Part shown: positions 33,501-43,640 of the stretch, piece after piece
Numbering within the stretch: the stretch's first letter is position 1
How the letters are laid out: every line of letters starts with the position of its first letter
Origin: Agriotes lineatus
Taxonomy: Eukaryota > Arthropoda > Insecta > Coleoptera > Elateridae
Direction: 5' to 3'
Assembly: GCA_940337035.1 (NCBI GenBank)
Contig: CALNHX010002686.1
Span: 62,001 to 126,000 of the forward strand
DNA: 64,000 bases
The notes under the pieces: generated by a model
Told to the model about the DNA's origin: nothing
The model's database searches: none
Seen by the model: only the letters and a program-made list of their open reading frames with translations
Program-made: the position numbers and the translations under genes

Positions 33501-34526
33501 CTCGAAACGTAATTAAACCATAATATGTGGTACATTTGTTGAATTTAGAGTAACAAGGGCTTTGAAAATTCGGCATCAAAAATCCAGGACCGTATTTAAA
33601 AAAATGAAGTTGATGATGGTTTCTCGAAGACGAAACGTCGGATAAAAACATTGATAACGTAATCATTAAGTTCACTAAAAGTTGCTATAAAGAAATTTAA
33701 TCAGTTTTGCTCTAACTTTAATATTAACGCCAGAAAAAAATAAAAAATAAAATCCAAAAATTCGGTTTTTTTGAGATAACTCAAAAACGAAAAATCATAT
33801 CAAAGATTTCTAGACGTCATTTTTTTAGTCCTTTAATTGCGCAACTTTCTTCCCATTTAACCAAATTTGTATCTCTTACCATTACCGAGAACCCCATACT
33901 GGCCCTCCTTATCTTGGACACACTGTATAAAGTCACAGCCACCTTCTCTAAAAAACAATTTTTACTGGTTTTTCTTATTCTTCTACTACCCTGCGAATTA
34001 CCAAACGCGATACTTCAAAGTTAATTTATTGACGGATACGAGTGTATTGTCGAATTTGAGTTTCGATCACTTAACCTGAAATTTGTGTGGCTCGAAATTG
34101 ATGCTAAAAAACTCATATTTCTGTCAACAAAGACACAAGTATCTTAAAAAAATTAATAATACGCGATCCAAACATCAATAGCAATTCAAAGCAATTATAA
34201 TTTTTAATAGAATTGTTATAACAAATATTTCCAAATTTTGACAAGTGCATTTGTAGTTTGAGGACAAGCAGGGTTTTTTTATAAAGAGTGATTTTTTTTG
34301 AGAAGTCAAAAATAAACTGTTTTTCCCTCATTGTAACCCAATCCGGGGACATACTGTATAACAATTTTGTATTTTATAATATATTTCGTCATTTGTTACT
34401 TACCTTAAGCGTATTAGCTTTGAAGCATCGCCAACGAATAAACTGTTTGCACTCACGGTGGAACACATACATATATCCACCATGACATACTTTTTCTCCA
34501 CCTTTGTTAGATCGAATTATTTCCAT
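30559..34526 (-). CDS. FLYWCH-finger MULE transposase, three exons, intact
   Basis: Exons at 34526-34404, 32023-31726 and 31592-30559 splice with GT-AG and total 1455 nt (484 aa plus stop) with no break. Residues 1-70 form a FLYWCH zinc finger: GGYMYVFHRE, IRWRCFKAN, then CKGALKTT and HNHPTD with the Cys and His ligands. The MULE catalytic core has Asp187 in MDGNFGLA, Asp253 in VHVDFERAV and Glu394 in NNQTEGWNH; GCFYHLTQS follows the second Asp. The basic C-terminus holds KKKKRKEF. The protein would excise and insert the element through the end arrays. Intron 1 contains two nested foldback elements (32161-34356) and would otherwise be about 185 nt. Confidence 0.85.
32161..34356. mobile_element. 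Outer foldback, TACAGTATGTCCCCGG ends
   Basis: CAGTATGTCCCCGGATTGGG at the left and its inverse CCCAATCCGGGGACATACTG at the right, each next to a TA (32159-32160 and 34357-34358). Arms are about 245 and 430 bp and are separated by the inner foldback. It sits in intron 1 of the MULE transposase. Tc1/mariner-like ends; no transposase. Confidence 0.9.
32407..33925. mobile_element. Inner foldback, CAGTGTGTCCAAG ends
   Basis: CAGTGTGTCCAAGATAAGG and CCTTATCTTGGACACACTG are inverted ends next to TA duplications (32405-32406 and 33926-33927). Arms of about 650 bp face a loop near 33060-33270. The uninterrupted target is seen at about 21640-21660. The arms carry degenerate CGAAACGT motifs next to TGATGATG (32686-32720 and 33480-33640). 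Confidence 0.92.
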
Positions 34527-34841
34527 GTTTAAGACGCGAGTAAACGTAAGAAAATGATAATTCGAAAATATTCAGTCGCTTTATAAAGGCAAATTTTAGG
34601 AATCTTAAGAAACTATTTAGAAAATAGTTTCTTAAGGCAATTAGGGTAATCACAACAGACATTATACAACAAATACTAATTAAAAATTCATCAAATTTAA
34701 GATTGCAAATTTCTTGAAAATAAGAAGACTTTCAGGAATGTCATTAGCAGATTAGAAAAATACCTCCATTAGAACACAGGAATAATATCGTAATGAAACC
34801 TTTAAAGATTTGTTGGCGCTAATTGCACTTAAGATGGTAGG

Positions 34842-34966
34842 CACTTTTATCCGCGGCACTTTTATCCGCCGGCACTTTTTTCCGCGGCACTTTCTTCCGC
34901 CGGCACTTTTTTCCAGGCACTTTTTTCCGCGGCACTTTTTTCCGCGGCACTTTTTTCCGCCACCGA
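34842..34966. repeat. MULE right terminal array, CCGCGGCACTTTT units
   Basis: About eight units of 15-17 bp such as CCGCGGCACTTTTATC and CCGCCGGCACTTTTTT, the reverse complement of the left array. One unit lacks its GC half (TTTCCAGGCAC). Confidence 0.9.
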
Positions 34967-34969
34967 TAT

Positions 34970-35545
34970 TTTTACAAAACAGAAGTCTTCTTTAATATTT
35001 TTACCATCTATAAACCGTACTCAGCATATCAAATGGGCATCCTTATTATTGTCCCTGCGACCGTGCCTCATCTATCTGCAGTCCAAATTCGACTCCTTTA
35101 ATTTTTTTAATTAATTGATCGTTGATATCCTCCGCTATACCTTGTATTCTTCGACTAATTGTGCTATTGGACAAAGGCACTTTTAAAAGCAGCTTTCCAG
35201 CAGACTCAGCAATCGTGATGTTCACCATATCTACAGCAGCCGGTAGAATAAGTTCTTTTGCGATAGCATGAGGCTTACACAATTGCTAGCAGCGCGTTGT
35301 TTGGTATTGATGCAATTTAAAAAAATGTATTTTGTTGTTGTTTCAGTTCCTTTAACTTCCTGGCAAAAAAATCACGAGGTTTGCTAACCATGCTGTTGTG
35401 ATTAGCTTCTAAATGGAGCTTCAATTTACTTGGAAGCATACACTCTGTTGACAAAACTTTCATGCACCATGCACATTGTGGTCTCTCTTCACCATTAATT
35501 TCTGTTGACGTAAAACCAAACTAGTGCCACTGGTTGAAGGCATAC
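34970..35545 (-). pseudogene. ZBED5-like hAT transposase, BED finger and N-terminal part
   Basis: Starting near 35545 the minus strand reads a BED-type zinc finger, CAWCMKVLSTECMLPSKL followed by HLEANH, then FFARKLKELKQQQ. After a stop comes KPHAIAKELILPAAVDM, the LSNSTISRRI motif and GLQIDEARSQ. These are the standard opening parts of ZBED5-type hAT transposases. Stops near 35290 and 35045 and a frameshift after SQGQ disable it. BED fingers bind DNA at the element ends. The coding breaks off at 34970, where the MULE begins. Confidence 0.75.
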
Positions 35546-35873
35546 TTTATTTATCTGCACTATTACGTTTATTACTGTTCAAAAATCGGTCCATTGTCAA
35601 AGATACAAGAGCCAAAAGCGCTAAGTTTAACTTTACTAGACTCAAATTATAAGTCGACTGACTGAATCGAGCCGGCAACGCTTGCTTATATACCTTCCGC
35701 AAGATCTTGCAGAACATTCAAAATCTGTCGGGAAGGTTCTACGTACGCACCTCGACGTGTCTAGTGCGATCATATGGCGTGATCGAGAAGACGCAGCGTT
35801 GCCGGCGCGATCCTGTATAATATACTGGGTTAAATTAATTATAAAGCTTTTACAATATTTCGCCGCGCCCCTG
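35546..35873 (-). promoter_or_regulatory. hAT 5' terminal and promoter region
   Basis: Runs from the CAGGGGCGCGGCG tip to the first coding segment. It contains AT-rich text with TATATAAGCAAGC (minus, near 35695) as a TATA candidate and GC-rich GCCGGCAACGC repeats near both sides. Confidence 0.45.
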
Positions 35874-36821
35874 TGAAGAGGCTGCAGCTCCCCGGGGCGT
35901 ATATACGTAATCTGCAGACGCATAAGGTATAACCCATCACATCGTTTTTTCCGAAGCCGTACGGCCAATCAAAACAGAAGTAAACTGCAGACATGTTGAA
36001 TTATAATGCGTCTGCACTTTACGCAAGCACCGTGACCACTATTATTTCTTATTTATTGTATCTTGCGTTGATAAATACAGACTATTATTATTAATATTGT
36101 GTTTTTTTCTTGAAATGTTCGGTTTATTCCAATTAAACGAAAGATATTTGGTCAGATGTAATTAGATTCTATTATTTAATTTTGATATAAGAATTTTCTC
36201 ACGTTACTGCACGTTTGTAATATGACTGCTTTTCGGCCAAATTTCCAGCTAGCAGCGATCACTACGCAAAAAAATAATGTGTACAACACGTATGAAAACA
36301 ACTTTTTTAACTAATTTGCTTGATAAACTCGAGTTTCGCCCTCGTTAATAAAGCTGCAAATTCGTGAAAAAAGTATGACTTTCATAATTAGTTGTACAAT
36401 ATACTATTGTATACTATTGTACAACTATCATTAAAAAGCAGCAAGATCATTTTTACGGACTAACTTTTATTAATTTAATTATAATATAACAAGCCGTGGT
36501 AGACATATTTTAAAATAATCATGTTAGTTTTGACATTTGATTAGAATACATAGGGCTTTACTAGATTGTTTTTCAAAATACGGACCTGTCGAACAACTGA
36601 AAGTTATTGATTTTCCTTAGTTATCTGACAAATATTGGTTTACTAAGTATTTTTAACGTGTTAAAAGTGTTTACTTTTAAAGTGTTTTCTCATAATATTT
36701 AATTTTGACATATAATAAGTGTAGTTACCTGGAATAAAAATTTCATTTTTATTGACAGTTGCACAAAAAGTATTTTTTTTTTACAAAAGTGATAGTTTTA
36801 CGTGGGTAAAATAGCTATTTA
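35874..36821. other. Unassigned spacer
   Basis: AT-rich DNA between the hAT tip and the MITE copy. A phrase ATACTATTGTA repeats around 36405-36425. Nothing coding recognised. Confidence 0.3.
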
Positions 36822-37377
36822 TGCAACAAGTGCTAAAAGTCGACGTTTATGTAAGAGACATGAAAATTATAAAACGAAGCCGAAGGCTAAGTTTCATAAC
36901 ATGTCTCGTACATAAACGGACTTTTAGCACGCGTTTCATACAATATTTTATCTACGACTTTAATTTTACTGTTATTAATCCATAAATATCGATTTAACAA
37001 AGGTTTGCATCTACGACACTTTTAATTTATGTCATAATAAACAGTAGCCCACGCCACTCGGGCGATTGTTTGCGAGGCCAGTACTGTCAAGGTCAGTTAC
37101 GAAATGTAATTATTAATACTCCACATCTGACTGTATTCATTACATAACGCTTTAATTATTTCAAAAACACTTTACCTGTAACGCAAGAAGCAACTAGAAT
37201 AACTTTACAACTTCACTTCCAGTTCGAAATTGTAGTTTTATAACCTCACTTCACTTTTAGCACATGGGCTAAAAGTAAACAGCTGATTTGTTTAACCACG
37301 GTAAACTATAAAACGTCACTTTTAGTGAAGCAAGCTAGCGCTAAAAGGCCTACTTTTAGTAGTGGTAGTAGATAAAT
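36822..37377. mobile_element. 560-bp MITE, second copy of the 11612-12178 family
   Basis: Aligns with 11612-12178 from ATTTATGCAACAAGTGCTAA to AGTAGTGGTAGTAGATAAAT, with scattered substitutions. Imperfect inverted ends include CTAAAAGT. Confidence 0.8.
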
Positions 37378-37758
37378 GACTTTATGTTAGACTGAGCTAT
37401 AAAATAGTGCTTTATTAGATAGTTTAGCGTTTATAAAGTAGCTCTTTATTTCACACTACAGATGAAAGTGCGCGTCGCTACGGAAATGAATAAATAATCA
37501 ATTGTTTTTTCGCAAGAATGGTGGCAGTTTTGTTTATTACAACCACATTAAGTAAGCCAAAAACGGCCAGATCTTAAATTCATTTGTAGTTTTTGCAATA
37601 CATAATGTAATATTTAATTTTTTTTATATTTGTAGAAAAATTACATTTACTTTTTGCGATAACATTTTTCGTCGATCTCGTCTAATTACAACAAAAGGCA
37701 GAAAACTTTTAGAAGTAATTCAGAAAAACAACTAATCTGCGTTATCCACCGCACGACT
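37378..37758. other. Unassigned AT-rich spacer
   Basis: No coding or repeat structure seen until the hammerhead-like motif. Confidence 0.3.
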
Positions 37759-37805
37759 TTCACTCTGATGATGCAAGCTGCAAGGTCTTGCGAAACGTTA
37801 GTGAA
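37759..37805 (+). ncRNA. Small hammerhead-ribozyme-like motif (best copy)
   Basis: Stem I TTCACT (37759-37764) pairs perfectly with AGTGAA (37800-37805). Core CTGATGA (37765-37771), one extra T, stem II GCAAG/CTTGC (37773-37777 and 37787-37791), then GAAAC (37792-37796) and GTT (37797-37799) just before stem I'. Cleavage would follow the last U of ACGUU. There is no loop for stem III, so ACGU would have to pair with a second copy. The extra nucleotide after CTGATGA departs from the canonical core. Confidence 0.5.
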
Positions 37806-38519
37806 TATGGATGCACAAACAGCAAAATGGCCAAATCTGTCTAAGTATCCTCGTTTTCAAGATACTCAAACAACACGAGCCACCAAAGAGCATGGCCATC
37901 GCGCGGGGTTTTGCTCGACTTCACAAGGTGCAAGGCACATTAAGCCAGAAAATGCTGGGTGTTCATATACAAATACTACGCGGTCTAAGCCGAAATTCTA
38001 TGCTAAGGAGAATAAATATGCATAGTGCTTTCAGGGATCACTATAATCTTAACCATTGTGTTTCAAAAAACAAATAACACAAACTTGACAAATTATAACA
38101 CTTCACTTACTCAATTTGAAATTTTTAGCTGTACAATCCATACGTATTTATCTGTTTTATAAATTACTACAAGTGGAATTAAGCTAAAAATATAACAAAC
38201 ACTTTTAGGCACAGAATTACAGAGAAATCGGGGTTACGACACGTAACAAACCTAATTTTGTTTACATTAGCTCAGTTGGGGGCGTGATCGTAGGCGGAAG
38301 GAAAAGGCCCATTCGGGCTGGTCAAAACAATTATACCTCCAAAGATACGGGGACAAATTCGTGTAATTTTTATGGGCGTCACCTAATATGTCGATTGGTG
38401 ATGGAACAGTGGAATCCCACCAGGAACCTAGAAGACGTTGCTAGCTTTCTGCTATTTAGTTTTTGCCAAGTCGGTTGAGTGGGAAATAACAAATACAAAA
38501 TACTTTAAGAACAATTACA
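37806..38519. other. Unassigned region between the ribozyme-like motif and the P450
   Basis: Overlapping plus-strand frames (37768-38025 and 37811-38077) and a 64-codon frame at 38284-38478 have no recognised family. The region is moderately GC-rich around 37840-37990 and may belong to the element carrying the hammerhead-like motif. Confidence 0.3.
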
Positions 38520-38525
38520 TTTATT
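38520..38525 (-). terminator. Poly-A signal of the P450 gene
   Basis: AATAAA on the minus strand, about 130 nt after the stop codon at 38654. Confidence 0.6.
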
Positions 38526-38653
38526 AAAATATTAATATAAAATAAAATAACAGCACCAGATGTCCTTAATTTGTAATACTTATAAGGAAATAGTCTCTAG
38601 AAAACATTAACCTATGCGAAAACATTATTCCTATTTTGAATCATTAAATACAT

Positions 38654-40680
38654 TTATTTTCTTGGTTTGAAGCCCAACCAAAAGCCTTCGTCGGGACATG
38701 GAACAAAATTGTTACCAGAAAGGACAAGAGGAATAGGTGTTTTAGCAACTGGCACAATTTCAAATTTTCTTAAAATTTCAACTATAATTAATTTGCATTC
38801 AAGCAAAGCAAATCGGGAACCTAAAATTGGAAGCATTAAGGCCAAGTCAAATAATAAGCAATTTTCAGGTATACCTATGCAATTCCTGGGACCTGCACCA
38901 AACGGCAAATAAGTAGACGGTTTAATATTGTGTTTATTTTCGTCACTAAACCTTTCCGGATCGAACTTCTCAGGATTTGGATAATATTTGGGATCCCTGT
39001 GTATAGAGTAAACAGAAACCCAACAGTTGGTCCCAGCGTCCAACTGCAGAAGAGCTTCTCCTGGGTGTTCTGGTTCTATTGTAAACGGTTTCACGGATAT
39101 TCTGTCAAGTGCAACTGAAGGTGGCCACTTTCGAAGGGTTTCTGGAAAAATTATAGTCATTATCTGTGGAAAACATTCACAACGTTCCTCTAGTAATACC
39201 TGTAACGACCATGTCCAGATATTTCATTCCAAGCAGCGTCTCATATGATATATCACTGTTACTATCTTTTGCTGCTTGCAATATTTCGTGGTAAAGCTTT
39301 TCTTGGATATCGGTATTTAGCGCAAGTTCATAAGCTGCGAAACACATAAATGTAGCAGCAGTATCAAAACCAGCAGAAAAGAAAATGAGAGCTTGCGCTG
39401 TGATATCGTCATCGCTTAGCTCAAACTTTAATCGTTTTTCGGATGATGCTACTACAGCTTCTTGTGTGACGGCAAAGCCTGTATCTGCGATTTTTTGATC
39501 TTCTTGCTTGAACCGCCCTTTTCTTGCTTCCATTAACAAGTTGATCATGTCTGGCCTTACAATGCCTTTTTCTTCGCGGACTTGCAGAGTTTCCTTTATT
39601 AAACCACGAAAGAATCTAGATACGTTGTTGCTGAATATTCCAATATTTAGGAGCTAGATTTAAAAAAAAAAGTCAGTTTAAAAATCAAGACATGAGCAAA
39701 CATTACTAACAGAGTGAATATTATACTACATTCCAGTCTAATTTGTTTGATATAATATTGAATGTATGATGACTTCAAAAATGCTGAAGTTACTTACTTT
39801 CATCAGGCGAGGGCTGATAGTGCTCAGGAATAATTTCAAAATCTTTATTCCAGAGAAATCGGTTGCCTCCTTTCCCATTAGATAAAATTCATTTTGTGGT
39901 TGATCCAAGGAATCACAGGAAACTCCAAATGCGGTAGTTGCTATTACATCATTAGTAAATCTTGTAAAAGCGTCCTTTAGTTCTAGAGTTACTGTGCCAC
40001 TTTTTTTTTCAAAGTGTTGGGTAAATTGTTGAGCACATTCCTTCATCAGTCCATACATAATTCTCATTTTGCTGCTGGTAAATGATGGACTTAAGGTAGA
40101 TCTCATATCGTGCCATTTCTGCCCACCTGGGATTGAAATGGAGAATTAATAAAAAGCCACATTTGCACAGAAAAGCTTGAAAAATACCGATACTACTTAA
40201 AAATGTATACCGAGAGAAAGACGTTTCATAAAAAATATGGAGAAGTAGCTTACCCTGCATTGCGAATAAATTTTTCTCCCATAATGGGTCAACACCGTTT
40301 CCTGCAAAAGCTCGATGTTCCGGAAATATATCAAACTCTTTTACTGTTATTTTTTTAATTAACTCTATATCTCGAATTATTAGAACAGGTTGCAAAAACT
40401 GATACATGCCCACATATCTAAAAATGTATTAGAATGAGAATATTATAGATTTCGTCTGTTAACTTTACCTTTTGTGAGGGTGTTGCGAATAGAAATCGTC
40501 TAGAAGGTAAGCCAAAGATTTTTTTCCACTAATGTTGCTCCACATATTTCCAAAAAATGGTAAAGGTTTTATATATGGAATGCCCTTCTGCTTCCAATAA
40601 TTGTGTGGTTTAAGAACTAGCAAATATAACAAAATTGATATCAAAGTTGCCGCAACTATTAACCACATGATTAATAACAA
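38654..40680 (-). CDS. Cytochrome P450, CYP9-like (CYP3 clan), six exons, intact
   Basis: Exons: 40680-40469, 40417-40254, 40126-39798, 39653-39200, 39141-38875 and 38820-38654. All introns are GT-AG and the sum is 1593 nt (530 aa plus stop), the usual P450 length. An N-terminal membrane anchor (WLIVAATLISILLYLLVL) points to the endoplasmic reticulum. AGFDTA in helix I is at residue 329, ETLR at 387-390, PERF at 448-451, and heme loop PFGAGPRNCIG has ligand Cys474. Insect CYP9 enzymes usually oxidise xenobiotics; the substrate is unknown here. Introns 4 (58 nt) and 5 (54 nt) are tiny, and intron 5 is open in frame. A 411-bp piece (39887-40297) is copied at 46774-47184. Confidence 0.92.
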
Positions 40681-40745
40681 AAGTCGAACGTTTACTGCTT
40701 TTGATAGTTGAGTGGCAATGATTTATCACCACAGCTAAACCTGCG

Positions 40746-40753
40746 CTTAAATA
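40746..40753 (-). promoter_or_regulatory. TATA-like box of the P450 gene
   Basis: TATTTAAG on the minus strand, 66 bp before the ATG. TCATT and TCAACT candidates for an initiator lie 30-45 bp downstream. Confidence 0.45.
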
Positions 40754-41482
40754 GAACTTATTCTGCGATAACATATCTAGTGATAATTTTGCTACATCGA
40801 CAGTTACTTAACCGTTATTCTCTCTTAATTAATCTTATCACTAGTGTCCCTTACAATCAACATATCTATACATTATAAATATATTTTTAGTAATTACATG
40901 AGTTCCGAAACCTGAGACAGTTGTTACGAATTATCATATAAAGCGGTTTTGTGCTGAATCATATTCTATTCGTTATCTGAAGTCAATTTATTCAAGTCAT
41001 CGACTTTCAATTACATGAAATCATACTGACTACTTAATATGATAGTTATCACTGTTTACATTTTTTGTATTTTTTGTCGCTTGGACATTATATTTGCACA
41101 AATCTAAACTTGTGTATCATCTATAGATAATTTTTTTAAGAGCATGGGTCCCGGGTGGTGCAGCTTGAACAAGCGTTCACGTTCGATCAGTAGAGTTAAG
41201 CAACGCTCTTTCTGGTCAGAACTTTGATGGGAGTTCCACGGCTGCATCTCTCGGCGCCTCGTGGTACGGCTGCCACGCAAATAGTTGGTCCCGGATGTCA
41301 TAACAACATCATGACTGTCGTTAGTGGGGTTGGAAGTCCCCATAAAATGTACAGCGACGCCTATAATTGGCCTCACGGCTGTTGGCTGAGTACTAAAATA
41401 AATAAATTATAGCTTACTGAAAACTGAAATTCGTTTTTATTACATGTATATTGTATAGTTGGCAAACGCATGCCATTTATAA
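40754..41482. other. Unassigned upstream region of the P450
   Basis: AT-rich to about 41100, then a GC-richer patch (41145-41390) with overlapping short frames on both strands (90 codons minus, 62 plus). It starts GGTCCCGGGTGGTGCAGC. It may be a SINE-like or gene fragment; I do not recognise it. Confidence 0.3.
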
Positions 41483-42165
41483 AAATCTGGTGTGATACAC
41501 TCACACAACTTCCTTTTACAGTGATCTTATAATTAGTCAAAAATTTCATTTTTAATTTTTAACCATTTGTTAAAAATTTTCAAAAATTACAAATTCTACA
41601 AAAATGGTACAAAATCGAGTGTTAGTTGAAGAGACAAATTTTCTCTAGAATTTTAAGGTGAATTCAAAAATGTAATAATATACCGGGTGTTTTATTTAAA
41701 ATAGGAGTTAATAAAAAAAATAGAAAAAAAAACAAAAGAAACCCACTTTAGGAGTATTCAACTGGAAAATCACCTATTTCACATCAATACACATTAAAAA
41801 TGTAAGAAAAATGTAAAATTTAAAAAAAATCGTTAGAGCCGTTTTTGAAAAAATCGAAAAAAACTGAAAAATCACAAGAGTAAACACCTACTTCCGGTTA
41901 TGCGATTTTCTTCAAAAGCTTGCTGTCTCATCTACATAGTACACAAAACTTATATATGAAGTTTCAATGCCATACCTCTTTTCATTTTTGAGATATTCTG
42001 TTCACAGACACACACACAGACAGACAGACAGACACACAGACAGACCAATGAAAAAAAATATGTTTTTTGGGACCAGGGGACTCTAAAACGTGAAGATCTG
42101 TTGAAAACTCAATTTCGAATTTTTGGGGTGAATCCAATACTTCCTTTATAGTAGTAAAAGGAAGT
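41483..42165. mobile_element. 680-bp MITE with ACTTCCTTTTAC ends
   Basis: Full second copy of the 6745-7418 family: AATCTGGTGTGATACAC leader, ACTTCCTTTTAC at 41508, GTAAAAGGAAGT ending at 42165, and the same CAGACAGACAGA run. Divergence from the first copy is a few percent by eye. Confidence 0.85.
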
Positions 42166-42239
42166 AAAAATGGAAAAAGTGGTAGTAGAAACATTACACT
42201 TAACACTTCTTTTCTGTCTTGCTATATGGTGTTTAATCA

Positions 42240-42575
42240 TAGATTTTAACAGAGGCATTCGAAATGTGGGCGAGTCGCCAAATATTAAGAATATTTTGGG
42301 TTGATCATATCACCAACCAGAAATTGTTAGAAAGAGTAAAAAAAAAATACGGAAATAATAAATACCACAAAAAAGCTCAAACTCGAATACATAGGCCACA
42401 TAATGTGAAATCCCAATCGATATGGTGTTTTACAACTTCTTTTAAAAAGCAAAATAGAGAACAAGCGAACCTACTCAAAGCAACTACAGAACTCTTCAGT
42501 GCAGCTGTTAACAAAGTTAGAATTGCCATTATGATTTCTAAGATCCTGTAGCGGATAGAAACCAGAAGAAGAAGA
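42240..42575 (+). pseudogene. RTE-like retrotransposon 3' end, decayed
   Basis: The frame 42264-42551 reads MWASRQILRIFWVDHITN, ...HRPHNVKSQS and AAVNKVRIAIMISKI. These match the C-terminal pattern (W-YRRILKI-W-D--TN, then -R-A---I) of insect RTE-type ORFs. It ends in AGAAGAAGAAGAA, a typical microsatellite-like RTE tail. 5' part missing. Confidence 0.6.
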
Positions 42576-42879
42576 ATGTCAAAATTGACAGATTGACCAT
42601 CGTTATGAAAGACTATTGACCATTTTTGTGATTTTAAAGTTTTTTTTACCAGAGGTCGATATCATCGAATAAATAAATTAAGAATACTTTAAATATGATG
42701 TCTAATGCTCGTCATAATACATTTAAAAATTATAAATTAAAATTCTATTACAAAAACCTATTTACTAAGTGTGGAATAAATGAAAAATATTCGCTTTACT
42801 AGCTGCACTTTGAGAGCCTTTAGGATAGCCAACCAAGACAGTATCTAAGCACTAGCTAGTGGTAACGAATTTTTAACTC

Positions 42880-43640
42880 GGCGCTGGCCGGATAAGCGGC
42901 ACTTTCTGTAATTAGAATGTTTATGGCGACGCCGGTTCGGCTTTGTTTACATTTGTGGCCAGCACAAATAGCTAAATATATGCAACTAATCCCTTTAGGG
43001 TTTTCCCCAGTTGTGGAAGATGTAGTACCGGTTTACTGGGGCCGTTTTGGACTCGTCCGGGGCGGCTTAGGAGACTAAACTTTACCTTCAAAATAGTCCG
43101 GGCGACTTTGGCCTTTTACTGCGAGGTGCTTGCAGCAAAGTTGTGGTTGTTCTCGTGGTTCGAACAAAAGCTGTAATTTCGCTTGGCGAAGCTTCAGCAT
43201 CTCGCTGAATAGCAAGAAAAGGTCTCCTAGCATGTAATGGCGGTTTTAAGTCGTTGTAGCTTGAATTGCGCTTCTTACGATGCAAGCTGTGTATTCGCAG
43301 AGGCTGCTTTAAAGACCTGGCGCGGCTCTTTGGCGGCGTACTCTTGGTGTTCTGGTCGGGCTAGTCGTCGAATTTCACCACCAATGATGGCTAGACGAGG
43401 AAGAAGGTTAGGTTTTTAAGAAGGGCCGATCTTTTTTCAGGAGAGGCCTTGAACTTAGAACTCGTGGACGGACGGCGACTCGTTTGGCCGGCGGCGGCGG
43501 CGGCGGTGCGTTAGGTGGCTTCGGACTGTGTGAGCACGATTCAGGTCTGCTCTGTCCAGCCCTTCCATGCGGCTGTAATGTTACATGCAGTCTGCATGTC
43601 ACATGTATATCATAACTCTATAATAAAGCAGAACACTTCC
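42880..43640. other. GC- and CpG-rich 0.7-kb patch
   Basis: Unusually GC-rich for this window, with GGCGGCGGCGGCGGCGG near 43491. Short frames occur on both strands (43088-43285 minus, 43408-43602 minus with PPPPPPP). Could be a promoter or 5' exon of an unseen gene, or the 5' end of a retroelement. No family recognised. Confidence 0.35.

Larger units (their letters stand above)
30257..34968 (-). mobile_element. MULE DNA transposon with arrayed terminal inverted repeats
   Basis: The edges are opposed arrays of short GC-rich units (30262-30380 and 34842-34966). Between them lies one complete three-exon transposase gene on the minus strand. The element interrupts the ZBED-type hAT. MULEs usually make 9-bp target duplications; I could not find a clear one here. 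Confidence 0.8.
30120..35873 (-). mobile_element. ZBED5-like hAT transposon, split by a MULE
   Basis: On the minus strand the element starts with a hAT-type tip CAGGGGCGCGGCGAAAT at 35873. A promoter region follows, then BED-finger and transposase coding (35545-34970), the inserted MULE (30257-34968), and the next coding segment (30256-30120). The 3' rest is lost. Order, strand and reading continue across the MULE. Confidence 0.7.

Noticed and set aside
36405..36425. Short duplication ATACTATTGTA as a transposon footprint
   Set aside because: Too short and too AT-rich to separate from chance.
37768..38077. Two overlapping plus-strand frames after the ribozyme-like motif
   Set aside because: They overlap each other in different frames, with no family motif, start context or splice signals that support translation.
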